A DNA stretch of 64,000 bases from an uncultured Prevotellaceae bacterium (GTDB lineage Bacteria; Bacteroidota; Bacteroidia; Bacteroidales; Bacteroidaceae): assembly GCA_900316985.1 (NCBI GenBank), contig ONFE01000014.1:1-64000 (forward strand). Direction: 5' to 3'. Each line of letters opens with the position of its first letter. Position 1 is the first letter of the stretch. Under the pieces are notes generated by a model that saw only the letters and a program-made list of their open reading frames with translations, ran no database searches and was not told where the DNA came from. Shown here piece after piece: positions 18,501 through 26,979 of this stretch. Made by a program: the position numbers and the translations under genes.

Positions 18501-18676
18501 AATTACGTATTTCCCTCTCGTTGCAGAATTTCTTCACCATTACCGGTTACAGTGGCTATGACCCTGAGTCGAACCGCAATGGTATCGACGAGACAAATGC
18601 CCTCTATCAGGGTATCGACTGGGGTGCCTATCCCACAGCCAAAACCGTTCAGCTCGGTGTCAGCCTGACGTTATAA
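15587..18676 (+). CDS. SusC/RagA-type TonB-dependent outer-membrane transporter
   Basis: About 1029 residues: signal peptide (MKMKKIVIFLLGVLLSLAAEAQ), a carboxypeptidase-regulatory-like domain (TTITGRITDARTGESLIGASL), the TonB-box-like junction VVVGYGVQKRQELTSSIS, a plug ending GTRGANGVIMITTKKG, and a large beta-barrel finishing in a YPTAKTVQLGVSLTL strand. It forms the outer-membrane importer with the SusD lipoprotein that follows. ATG 15587 (or 15593) is chosen because the upstream ATG 15566 falls in a hairpin. No glycoside hydrolase is nearby, so the substrate is probably not a polysaccharide. Confidence 0.93.
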   Translation: MKMKKIVIFLLGVLLSLAAEAQTTITGRITDARTGESLIGASLVPKNSGELGAVTDIEGNFTLQTNVKLPLTLSVQYVGYRTLDVDVYDAEEPLEIQLVPGGNRLSEVVVVGYGVQKRQELTSSISTVGEELLNQNISSVESVLQGSVAGINVTTSSGQPGATSTIRIRGGNSITGGNEPLYVIDGFIVYNDPATSRTNARGSDATLDPMSFLNPSDIESIEVLKDVSATAIYGTRGANGVIMITTKKGKHGRDNVNYSGTFSWSKAARKLDYLNAQQWTELYNEIRLDEGSGEPLAIPTESYDWQEAALRTGFSQEHQVSLIGGDEKSRYNISFGYKDVQGIILGTDQTRYAGRVNYDRTVNNKFSFGVTANGAYNKVNGLRNENGNNAPNSWVAAITHTPYTSIWNADGSFNYLPTPSSDAVYDGQVGNPISDLENIKSTTENTRFIGTGWAEYEVLPHLKAKVNLGADITNTRQSNYSPSYTSTGLANKGVASVGQTKTNVWQTEYTLSYQNVFARVHSLSLLAGYTAQRTDLSTFATSNYGYSNDATGYDALGAAATTQPSYSYASVNTLQSWLGRVNYSYDKRYNATLTLRADGSSRFAKGHKWGWFPSIGASWNLDQEKFLHFGKQVDFIQLRASAGVVGNQEIGDYQFVANMSPATYVLNGQRVTAYLQSNMASPDLKWESTASYNVGVSSGFFNSRLTVTLDAYYKKTSDLLLNVPTEGTTGFSSVLRNIGSVTNKGVELEVGGVLLDDKNWHWTANANIAHNKNEVTSLGDASQIIPDFNGIGTMQYLNPLIVKVGEPLGTFFGYRFLGIVQNGDDITKLPAQTISALEPGNPRYADVNGDNVVNEEDRVTLGNAQPKFTYGFNTTLKYKQWDLFVNLAGSYGNKLFNVLKARFSKGNISYNALAEVADRWTATNPSNTIQKASNSTSIVTDDRYVEDASYLRVKNIQLGYTLPLKRLSRDAKLRISLSLQNFFTITGYSGYDPESNRNGIDETNALYQGIDWGAYPTAKTVQLGVSLTL

Positions 18677-18702
18677 TTCCAAACCTCAAAAACTCAGTAA
18701 TT

Positions 18703-20307
18703 ATGAATACGAACATACGAATCAGATATACGAAGACGCTGGTAGCAGCATTCTTCACTCTTTATTCTTCACTCATCACGTTCACCTCTTGCGCCGACCT
18801 GGAACAGGACCCTGTGAGCAGCATCTCCACCGATACCTTCTACAGCACTGAGGCAGAACTCACCGTGGCCGTGAACGGAATCTATGAGGTGTTTACCGAA
18901 GATGGGTTCTATGGTATCTTCAACAACCAGAGTGTCTATTTCGGTGATCTTCAGACCGATTATGCAAAGGCCGGAGCCAACACCAATTCGGCTCATATCC
19001 GCGAGATCAGCAACTTCGCCATTCAGCCCACCAACCTCTTTGTCATCGATGCTTGGAATGAGCATTACAGGGGTATCAATTTGGCCAATCAACTCATCGA
19101 CAAACTTGATGCCAGCAATAATTTCAGTGAGGAGGTGAAGTCACGCTTTACCAACGAGGCAAAGTTCCTGCGTGCCGTCTATTACTTCAACCTGGTGCGC
19201 TATTTTGGAGGTGTTCCCGTTGTGCTCCATAGCAGTGAGAGTGAGGGGCGTAGCCGTAACACGCTCGATGAAGTCTATCAGCAGATTGTCAGTGACCTGA
19301 AGGATGCCGAGCACATCCCTGCCAGCATCACCGGCAACGACGGACGTGCCACCAGCGGCGCTGCCACCGCCCTGCTTTCCAAGGTGTATCTCACCTGGGC
19401 ACAGACCTCCACTACACTCGACGAGGCCACCAAGAAATCTTACATACAGTCGGCTTCCGACTATGCCAGTCGCGTCATCAACAGCGGAAAGTACGCCCTG
19501 CTCGACAAATACATAGACAATTGGTCTGTCGACAAAAAGAATGGTCCGGAGCATATCTTCTCCATCCAGCACGACCGTACGGTGAATGCCAACGTCAGTG
19601 GCCACTGCACCTTCGCCATGCTCTGGAGCGATTCTGAGCCCGTGCTTATCACCACTAGTACCAAGTACTGGGAAGAGGCTGATCCCCGCGACCAACGGCG
19701 TGATGGCTCATGGGCTAAGCGCCTCTACAATCCGAATACCGGTGAGGACTTCGTCTTCAAGGTGCCCCTTTTCCGCAAGTACATCGACTCTCTGAACTAT
19801 GCAGCCTATGGCAATTCCGCCGGACAGTCCACCAATACCACTTATCTACGCTATGCCGAGGTGCTGCTCATTAAGGCCGAGGCTGAGAATGAACTTAACG
19901 GACCGACACAGGCTGCCTACGAGGCTCTCAATGCCATCCGCCGCCGTGCCTACTGGAGTCCTTACTCTCAAGCAGAGCTGACGCCCAATGACGGCACACC
20001 CGTAGAACTTTCCGGCCTCTCTCAGGTAGAGTTCCGCAAGGCGGTGCGTGACGAATACTGGAAGGAGTTTATCATCGAAGGCCACCGCTGGCTCGACCTC
20101 GTACGCTGGCACACACTGGTGAAGACGGTTAAGGAGTCATGGCTCGCCCATGGAGGCTCTGCTGACGATCTGAAGTATAAGAACATCTCGAAGAAGAACT
20201 ACCTGCTTCCCATCCCTTCCGATCAGATAACTCTCAACCCGAATCTCGTGCAAAACTGGGGTTATAACGGCGAAACCACCGGCGACCCCTATCCGGAAGA
20301 GAATTGA
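18703..20307 (+). CDS. SusD/RagB-type surface lipoprotein
   Basis: A 534-residue surface lipoprotein that should form the lid of the SusC importer. The lipobox is TFTSC, followed by ADLEQDPVSS; SusD features include the N-terminal VNGIYEVF helix, AKFLRAVYYFNLVRYFGGVPVV, and the C-terminal IEGHRWLDLVRW and YLLPIPSDQITLNPNLVQNWGY. The signal-peptide core FFTLYSSLITF is encoded by TTCACTC/TTATTCTTCACTC repeats, as in two other exported proteins of this window. It sits 26 nt behind susC. Confidence 0.93.
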   Translation: MNTNIRIRYTKTLVAAFFTLYSSLITFTSCADLEQDPVSSISTDTFYSTEAELTVAVNGIYEVFTEDGFYGIFNNQSVYFGDLQTDYAKAGANTNSAHIREISNFAIQPTNLFVIDAWNEHYRGINLANQLIDKLDASNNFSEEVKSRFTNEAKFLRAVYYFNLVRYFGGVPVVLHSSESEGRSRNTLDEVYQQIVSDLKDAEHIPASITGNDGRATSGAATALLSKVYLTWAQTSTTLDEATKKSYIQSASDYASRVINSGKYALLDKYIDNWSVDKKNGPEHIFSIQHDRTVNANVSGHCTFAMLWSDSEPVLITTSTKYWEEADPRDQRRDGSWAKRLYNPNTGEDFVFKVPLFRKYIDSLNYAAYGNSAGQSTNTTYLRYAEVLLIKAEAENELNGPTQAAYEALNAIRRRAYWSPYSQAELTPNDGTPVELSGLSQVEFRKAVRDEYWKEFIIEGHRWLDLVRWHTLVKTVKESWLAHGGSADDLKYKNISKKNYLLPIPSDQITLNPNLVQNWGYNGETTGDPYPEEN

Positions 20308-20369
20308 TAGGTTTGTGAGTTAGCTCAACAATTTAAATTACAAAAGTTCACATTATAATTCAAGAATCA

Positions 20370-21392
20370 ATGAGAAACAATAACATATTCAAACCGGTAT
20401 TACTGGCTGTCTTTGTTGCTGCTACGGCAGGTCAGACGGCTTTTGCCCAGAACATCAGTGAGCAAAGCAAACGTGAGATTGTGCTGCGCGTGCTCGACCA
20501 GTCCAAACAGAACGACTACGTGCCGTCGGCTTTCTTCCTCCATTTTCCCGATAAGTTCGGTTACAAGGCCGTGAAGGAGCATCTTGACTTCTTCCATGCC
20601 ACCAACAACGACATCCTGAAGGTGCAATACGAGACACTGCCTCCCCATTGGGAAATCAAGACGGGAGCCGACTTCAACAAAGTTCAGGTCTTGCCTGAGG
20701 CTTACTTCGAGGAGCAGTTCAAGGTGATTGAAGACCTTGTTCGCGAGGCCGGTCATGAGGCACTGGTTATTCCTACTGTCTATTCGCCACTGATGATTCT
20801 CCAGCAGGCCACCGGCAACCGGGAAATCTACAAACTGGCAGAGAAATACCCCGTGGAGGCTGAGAAGGCTTTCGAGAAGTTGGCCTACAGCATCGAGAAC
20901 TATATCCGTGGTGCCCGTAAACGTGGTGCCGATGGTTTCTATGTGTCAAGTCATGGCGGTAACAAGGAGTGGTTCGGACAATACAATAAAGTGTTCCTCA
21001 ATCATTACCGCAAGTGGGATAAGTATATTTCGGAGGTGGCTGCCGAGGTAGCTCCCATCAACATCCTTCACATCTGTGGTGGCGAGTATGAGGACCTGTC
21101 CGACTGGGCTGACTATCCTGCCAGCATCATCAACTTGCCTGAGTTTGACTTGGAGAAAATCAAGAAGGCACAGGAGGTCTTCCATCGCCCCATCTTCGGT
21201 GGTCTCGACCATCACGGGGTGCTCATCAACGGCTCCATCGAGGAAGCTAAGGCGCAGGTGGACAAAATCTTGCAGAATGCTCCGCAGAACTTCATTCTCG
21301 GTGCCAACTGCACAGTGCCCAATGAAACCGATTATGCCCGTCTGAGAGAACTGGTTGACTATGTACATACCTGGCGTCAGACGCATAAATAA
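20370..21392 (+). CDS. Exported UroD-superfamily protein with a methylcobamide:thiol methyltransferase-type zinc site (copy 1)
   Basis: 340 residues with a clear Sec signal peptide (cleavage near AFA/QN). The mature part is a URO-D-superfamily TIM barrel: VLDQSKQNDYVPSAFFLHF at the start, KYISEVAAEVAPINILHICGG and NFILGANCTVP near the end. Of the superfamily's two branches, it shows the His-x-Cys...Cys pattern (His234, Cys236, Cys314) that binds zinc in MtaA/MtbA-type methylcobamide:CoM methyltransferases, rather than decarboxylase residues. Those enzymes are cytosolic, so export to the periplasm or surface is unusual. It belongs to the SusCD operon and is followed by a paralogue. The methyl donor and acceptor are unknown. 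Confidence 0.72.
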   Translation: MRNNNIFKPVLLAVFVAATAGQTAFAQNISEQSKREIVLRVLDQSKQNDYVPSAFFLHFPDKFGYKAVKEHLDFFHATNNDILKVQYETLPPHWEIKTGADFNKVQVLPEAYFEEQFKVIEDLVREAGHEALVIPTVYSPLMILQQATGNREIYKLAEKYPVEAEKAFEKLAYSIENYIRGARKRGADGFYVSSHGGNKEWFGQYNKVFLNHYRKWDKYISEVAAEVAPINILHICGGEYEDLSDWADYPASIINLPEFDLEKIKKAQEVFHRPIFGGLDHHGVLINGSIEEAKAQVDKILQNAPQNFILGANCTVPNETDYARLRELVDYVHTWRQTHK

Positions 21393-21465
21393 TGAGTATG
21401 TGAGTTTTACTCAGCTACTCCAAACAAATAAAAATACAAAAGTTCAAAAATTAAAACAAGAAACA

Positions 21466-22509
21466 ATGAGAAACAAAAACATCATCAAATCAGTAGTCGC
21501 CATAGCTGTGGCCTCCCTTATCGGCGCACATACCACCGTCAGCGCCCAGTCGGAAATCAATAAGCGCGAACGCATCCTTCAGGTGCTCGACCAGAGCCGC
21601 CCTAACGAGTATGTGCCGGCAGCTTTCTTCCTGCATTTCGAGAACAAACTCGGACGCAAGGCTGTTCAGGATCATAAGGATTTCTACCGTTCCACAAACA
21701 TGGACTTTGTAAAAGTGTTCTATGAAATTTCCGTTCCCCAGATTGATATCCAGAGTGGTAAGGATTGGGAGAAAGTGCCCGTATATGGCGAGGATTTCTT
21801 TGAACCACAGGTAGCCGTTATTGAGGACCTTGCCCGTGAGTTTAAAGGTGAGGCTTTCATACTGCCGACAGTATATTCGCCGCTTGCACTGGCCCATCAG
21901 ACCTTAGGCCGCGGCAAGGATCTGAAGAAGTTGGCCAGCGAGAACCCCAAGGCTTTCGGACAGGCCATCAAGAACCTTTCGCTCTCCATCGAGAACTACC
22001 TGCGTGCTGCCCGTAAGCGCGGTGCCGACGGCTTCTATGTATCTTCTCAAGGCGGCGACGGCAATTCTTTGCCAGAGAAAATCTGGAAAGAGCAGGTGCG
22101 CCAGTGGGATAAGCACGTCTCTGAGGTGGCCAATGAGATAGGTGAAATTAATATCCTTCACATCTGCGACTATGGCACTCCGTTCAAGAACGCTGAGGCT
22201 CTCTATGCCTTTGCCGACTATCCTGCCAGCATTATCAATGTACCCCTGAACTTCTCAGATGGAAGCACCCTTAATCTCAAAGAGGCGCAGAAGCGTTTCG
22301 GGCGTCCTATCTTTGGCGGGCTGGAGCGGCTTGGCGTGATAGCCAACGGCAGCATAGAGGAAGCCAAGGCTGCTGTAGATAAGGTTTTGGAAAACGCTTC
22401 ACCTAACTTCATCCTCGGTGCCGACTGCACCGTACCCGGCACTACAGACTGGGATAAGCTGCGTGCTGTCATCGACTACGCCCATAACTGGCGTAAGACA
22501 CATAAATAA
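21466..22509 (+). CDS. Exported UroD-superfamily protein with a methylcobamide:thiol methyltransferase-type zinc site (copy 2)
   Basis: A 347-residue paralogue of the preceding gene, with its own signal peptide (cleavage near VSA/QS). It shares the landmarks LQVLDQSRPNEYVPAAFFLHF, ENYLRAARKRGADGFYVSS, INILHIC (His232, Cys234) and NFILGADCTVP (Cys321). The first 14 nt of both reading frames (ATGAGAAACAAnAAC) and the leader before them (small hairpin, then ACAAAAGTTCA) are alike, pointing to tandem duplication including the upstream region. ATG 21466 is preferred; the frame upstream of it overlaps the first copy. Most divergence is in loops, so the two may act on different substrates or pair with each other. 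Confidence 0.72.
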   Translation: MRNKNIIKSVVAIAVASLIGAHTTVSAQSEINKRERILQVLDQSRPNEYVPAAFFLHFENKLGRKAVQDHKDFYRSTNMDFVKVFYEISVPQIDIQSGKDWEKVPVYGEDFFEPQVAVIEDLAREFKGEAFILPTVYSPLALAHQTLGRGKDLKKLASENPKAFGQAIKNLSLSIENYLRAARKRGADGFYVSSQGGDGNSLPEKIWKEQVRQWDKHVSEVANEIGEINILHICDYGTPFKNAEALYAFADYPASIINVPLNFSDGSTLNLKEAQKRFGRPIFGGLERLGVIANGSIEEAKAAVDKVLENASPNFILGADCTVPGTTDWDKLRAVIDYAHNWRKTHK

Positions 22510-22545
22510 ACCCTCCAAGGTTTCAGGTTTCAAGTTTCAGGATTC

Positions 22546-23493
22546 ATGAGAAAGATTGGTAAGGTTATCGTATATATAGGGTTGGCAGCGGCTTTTACAG
22601 CCTGCTCCTCGAATGCTGACAGCGACTTCGTTCCCGTTAATATTTCAATTCCTCCTGTGGATGAGGCTTGCTGCCCACCCGAAGAGGAGGTGGCCACGGC
22701 CAATTTCTTGGCCACACTCAAAGAGGTGAAAAGTCTGGAGGGGCTTACTGCCGGGAAATACACCGTCAAGGTCTATTCTCGCGACTCTTTCCATGTGGGG
22801 TACAACGATCTCTACTTTTCAGTTGTCGAGACTGAGACCCAGCGCCACGTCCGTCTGGTGGAATTCTTCAATCTCACCTCACTGATGACCATGGGTGCCA
22901 TGGGTGGAATGCAACACAGCACCCCGCAGTCAGCAGCCTTCGAACAGGTTGAATCGCATCCCGTCTTCCACGGCTGGCTCTCGTTCCTGATGCCTTCTGA
23001 CAACGATAATGGAAATATCTGGCACCTCTCATTCTCGGCTCGTATCAAGGGCACGCAGACTGACTTCAATACTCGTCAGATCAATGTCTCGTCAGCCCCG
23101 GAAGGTACGGCCTGGCTGAAGTCTTTCAAGTATAAGGATCATACCTACTACCTCTCTCTCGTGAACCCCACGAGTCTTAAGACCGGCATCAACACGCTCC
23201 AGGCCTATGTCTCGTTGCAGGGCGATGACCGCACGCTGCCCTATCTTCCTGCAGAAGAACGGTTCACCATTGAAATCACGCCCACCATGCCCGAAATGGG
23301 TAACCATTCTTCTCCCAACAATGAAGCTCTCCAGCGACAGGAGAATGGAATCTATGAAGGCAAATTGAACCTTACGATGACTGGCGTCTGGGATATCCAT
23401 TTGGTTGTAAAGGATGCCGATGGAAATACTGTAGCGGGTGCTGACAATAACGAGAGTGGCTATAGCAGCCTCTATTGGACGGTAAACATTTAG
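22546..23493 (+). CDS. Lipoprotein with a YtkA/FixH-like domain
   Basis: A 315-residue lipoprotein (lipobox FTAC, then SSNADSDF). The N-terminal region has a vicinal cysteine pair (DEACCPPEEE), the middle a Met-rich patch (MTMGAMGGMQHS), and the C-terminus TPTMPEMGNHSSPNN...GIYEGKLNLTMTGVWDIHLVVKDADG, typical of YtkA/FixH-like immunoglobulin domains found with copper and cytochrome-oxidase assembly proteins. Metal or thiol binding is therefore plausible but not proven. It directly precedes the TonB receptor (1 nt gap), with which it may work. Confidence 0.6.
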   Translation: MRKIGKVIVYIGLAAAFTACSSNADSDFVPVNISIPPVDEACCPPEEEVATANFLATLKEVKSLEGLTAGKYTVKVYSRDSFHVGYNDLYFSVVETETQRHVRLVEFFNLTSLMTMGAMGGMQHSTPQSAAFEQVESHPVFHGWLSFLMPSDNDNGNIWHLSFSARIKGTQTDFNTRQINVSSAPEGTAWLKSFKYKDHTYYLSLVNPTSLKTGINTLQAYVSLQGDDRTLPYLPAEERFTIEITPTMPEMGNHSSPNNEALQRQENGIYEGKLNLTMTGVWDIHLVVKDADGNTVAGADNNESGYSSLYWTVNI

Positions 23494-23494
23494 G

Positions 23495-25513
23495 ATGAGT
23501 TATTACTTTAGTTTCATAGTTTGGTTGGGGCAGTTCATCATGGCTGCCCCAATTTATTCCCAGACCGATTCCATCTACCGTGAACAACGGTTGGAAGAAG
23601 TGATGGTAACATCGGACTTACCTTCAGACAGTAAGGTGAGCAACAAGGGACGTGTGGCCACCGTGGAGGAACATCTGCTGCAACTCCAGGGCGTGGAGAT
23701 GGTCAGACGTGGGGCTTATGCCTGGGAGCCTGTCGTGAACGGGATGCAGACGGAACGGGTCTCGACGACTATCGATGGCATGAAGATTTTTTATGCCTGC
23801 ACCGATAAGATGGATCCAGTGACCAGTTATGTGGAAAGTGGAAACCTGAAGCGCATCTCCCTGAACAGTGGCCTTGACGGGAATCCGCAGGCCACCGGAA
23901 ACATTGGCGGTTCGCTCGACCTGACTGCTTGCTGATGAGCCTTGGCGAATAAACTCCGAAAGGTGGGATTTGACGCACAGCCGCAGGAATACAATGTCTC
24001 TGTAGGAGCGGAGCATAACGGGTGGCTGCAAGTATATGGCGCGGATGTTGCCCTGAGCAGTCACCGCCATTACGCCAATTTCGGATTGTTTTACCGTCAT
24101 GCCGGCAACTACAAGATAGGTGGTGGTGAGGAACTCCGTTTTTCACAGTTCACCAAGACCAATGCCTTCCTGAATTTTGGATGGAGGCCTGCTGAACGGG
24201 ATGCTGTAGAAGGGACGGTCATCTACGATGTAGCCACCGATGTGGGCTATCCTGCCCTGAACATGGACGTAAAGGATGCCCGTGGACTCATTACGTCGCT
24301 GTCATACCGGCATCAGTGGAAGGAAACCATGCTGGACAGTTGGGAGACAAAAGTCTATTACAACCGCATCACTCACGACATGGACGACACTAAGCGTCCC
24401 GATGTGCCCATCCACATGGATATGCCGGGACGCAGCCATACGGCGGGATTCTACAGCTTGTTGCAAGGCGTTCTTGGCAATCACCAGTGGCAGGCAAACA
24501 TAGATGGATACCGCAATGTGCTTTATGCCGACATGACGATGTATGCTGGAAGTGCGCCGATGTTCATGCTCACCTGGCCTGATGTGGCTACCGTTTGCAA
24601 TGGTCTGTCGTTTACCGATGACATCCGCCTTCGCCATGGCCATTCCCTGCGCTTTTCGGCCAAAGGTTCCTGGCAGCAGCGGAAAATACGTAACGACGAG
24701 GGATTCCGTGCCCTTGAAATCTATTTCCCCGGTATGGCACGAAGTGTTTCAGCGCTCTTCGGACGGGTAGCCCTGGGCTATGCCTACGACAATGGGCCAT
24801 GGCATGCTGCCGCAGGTCTGGGATTGGGCAGCCGCACCCCAACAGTCACCGAGCAGTACGGCTACTTTCAGAACAACACCTTTGACCGCTATGACTACAT
24901 CGGCAATCCGGCACTAAAGCAAGAAAGGGCTGTGGAAGTCAATGCAGCCTTCTCGTGGAAGGACAGCCGTTGGCTGCTGAAGGCTGAGGCAAACACGTTC
25001 TTCTTCTGCAACTATATCATCGGTGAACCCGATGAGCGCCTCTCTGCCATGACTATCGGGGCTGCTGGGGTGAAAATCTATCGCAACATGAGTAATGCCC
25101 GAATCGTTAATGCCACGTTGACGGCCAATGTGTGGCTTTTCCCGTGGCTTCAATGGAAGAACAGGCTGACTTACAGTTATGGCGATGAGGCTACAGGCTC
25201 AAGATTGCCGCTTATCGCCCCGCTGACTTATCGTCCGAGTCTTTTTCTTAGGTGGAAAAGTCTGACTGCGGAAGCTGGTGCTGACTTCGTTACTCGCTGC
25301 AACGGTGCCGATAAATATGGGGAACATCCTACCGCAGGCTATGCCATCTGGCATTTTAGCGCAGGTTATCCGCTGACCATAGGAAACATGACTGTCGTTT
25401 TCCGTGGGGGCGTGGAAAATCTTTTTGACCGCCGCTATACCACCTATAGTGATTGGAACGGAATTCCTCAGAAGGGCCGGAATATCTATGTGAACATACA
25501 GTTGTCTTTTTAA
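23495..25513 (+). pseudogene. TonB-dependent receptor interrupted by tandem in-frame TGA codons
   Basis: Residues 1-146 give a signal peptide and plug domain (RLEEVMVTSD...VEEHLLQLQGVEMVRRGAYAWEPVVNGM...GNIGGSLDLT); after TGA TGA (23933-23938) the same frame continues for 523 codons as a complete beta-barrel ending GRNIYVNIQLSF. Directly before the stops lies TGCTTGCT (23926-23933), a 4-bp tandem duplication. If one TGCT is removed the next codons read DEPWRINSE in another frame, so more than one change may be present. Possibilities are a pseudogene, an assembly error, or an on/off switch. Without the break this would be a receptor for a metal chelate or similar small ligand, partnered with the YtkA-like lipoprotein. 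Confidence 0.8.
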
Positions 25514-25523
25514 GAGGTAAAAG

Positions 25524-26870
25524 ATGGAAGAGGTAAAGAGTAAGAAAATGAAAGAAAAGGAAGGGCTGTTAGCATTGTCTCCGCTGTTGGTGTTTGTAGT
25601 GCTCTATCTCGTTACGAGCATTATTGTGCAGGATTTCTACAAAGTCCCGCTCACCGTGGCATTCTTGTTATCGGGAATATATGCTGTTGGCACATCTAGA
25701 AGTCAGTCCCTTGATGAGTGCATAAGCGTTTACAGCCGTGGTGCCGGTTCACCCAAAATGATGCTGATGCTTTGGATATTTGTGTTGGCCGGTGCTTTTG
25801 CCAAAACCACTCAGGATATGGGTGGTGTTGATGCTGTAGTGAATCTGGTGCTTTCACTGATGCCTGGAAACATGTTACTGGCAGGGCTTTTCCTGGTCAG
25901 TTGTTTCGTTTCAATGAGTATAGGTACGAGCACAGGCACGGTGGCGGCGCTGGTTCCTATCGCTGTGGGCATTGCTCAGGCAACCGGGGCCTCGGTACCG
26001 ATGATGGCGGCTGCTGTAATCGGAGGATCTTTTTTTGGAGATAATCTTTCATTTATCTCCGACACCACTATAGCTGCCACACAGACGCAAGAGTGCCGTA
26101 TGCGTGATAAGTTCCGTGTCAATCTCTACATCACTGTACCGGTGGCTGTGTTGATTTTCTTCGTCTATGTTTTCAAAGGCATTGGCATGGAAATACCTGT
26201 TCATTCCCAGACGGTGGAATGGCTGAAGGTGTTACCTTATTTTGTAGTCCTCGGTCTCGCCTTAATAGGGATAAACGTGATGGCTGTCTTGGCGTCAGGT
26301 CTCTTCCTGACAGGAATCATAGGTATTTACTGTGGCAGTTATGATATATATGGGTGGATGGCATCTGCAGGAAGTGGCATTCAGGGTATGGGTGACATTA
26401 TTATTGTGACCATGATGGCTGGCGGCTTGTTTGAGATAGTCAGTGAAAATGGTGGCATAGGCTATCTGATAGACAAGCTGTCCAACCGTGTACATAGCGG
26501 CCGTGGAGCGGAACTGTCAGTTGCACTGATGGTCTCTCTGACCAATGTCTGCACGGCAAACAATACCGTAGCCATTCTCACTGTGGGTAATATAGCTAAG
26601 AAAATTGGAAACCGTTTCGGAGTGGATCATTGCAAGTGCGCTTCCATCCTCGACACTTTCTCCTGCTCTGTTCAGGGATTGCTTCCCTATGGTATGCAGT
26701 TGATGATGGCATCGGGGCTGACGGCATTGAGTCCTGTAGAGTTCCTGCCCTGGCTTTATTATCCCTTCGCCTTGGGATGTTTTGCCCTGCTTTCCATCCT
26801 GCTACGTTATCCTCGAAAATACTCCTCGCGTCCGTGTCGGAAGGCGGTCCTTTCCGTTCGCTGCCGTTGA
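25524..26870 (+). CDS. NhaC-family Na+/H+ antiporter-like transporter
   Basis: A 448-residue membrane protein with about eleven hydrophobic segments and NhaC-family sequence (SIGTSTGTVAALVPIAVGIA, GGSFFGDNLSFISDTTIAAT, NNTVAILTVGNIAKKI). Besides sodium/proton exchange, this family includes the methionine importer MetT and related amino-acid carriers. At the end of an operon that begins with a Cys/Met-rich leader, inner-membrane uptake of a sulfur compound is a reasonable guess, but the substrate is not readable. The Arg/Cys-rich tail (SSRPCRKAVLSVRCR) is unlike the rest and may not be conserved. Confidence 0.82.
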   Translation: MEEVKSKKMKEKEGLLALSPLLVFVVLYLVTSIIVQDFYKVPLTVAFLLSGIYAVGTSRSQSLDECISVYSRGAGSPKMMLMLWIFVLAGAFAKTTQDMGGVDAVVNLVLSLMPGNMLLAGLFLVSCFVSMSIGTSTGTVAALVPIAVGIAQATGASVPMMAAAVIGGSFFGDNLSFISDTTIAATQTQECRMRDKFRVNLYITVPVAVLIFFVYVFKGIGMEIPVHSQTVEWLKVLPYFVVLGLALIGINVMAVLASGLFLTGIIGIYCGSYDIYGWMASAGSGIQGMGDIIIVTMMAGGLFEIVSENGGIGYLIDKLSNRVHSGRGAELSVALMVSLTNVCTANNTVAILTVGNIAKKIGNRFGVDHCKCASILDTFSCSVQGLLPYGMQLMMASGLTALSPVEFLPWLYYPFALGCFALLSILLRYPRKYSSRPCRKAVLSVRCR

Positions 26871-26892
26871 CTCTTTGTGATATGACACGAAC

Positions 26893-26952
26893 GTGGTAGG
26901 CGGAATACCTTGAACATGGGATTTCGACAATGGGAATCGTGCCGTACCTTTG
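26893..26952 (+). promoter_or_regulatory. Promoter of the ATP-grasp operon
   Basis: TACCTTTG (26945-26952) is preceded by TGGGAATCGTGCCG and, further up, GTGGTAGGCGGAATACC. This closely parallels the promoter at 14317-14399. No TTTG -33 box is present. Confidence 0.55.
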
Positions 26953-26979
26953 CACCGAAATAACAAAACAAGCAACAGG

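Noticed and set aside
23930..23941. Selenocysteine or other recoding at TGA TGA in the TonB receptor
   Set aside because: Two adjacent TGA codons, a neighbouring 4-bp duplication, and no convincing SECIS-like hairpin directly after them make mutation or error far more likely.
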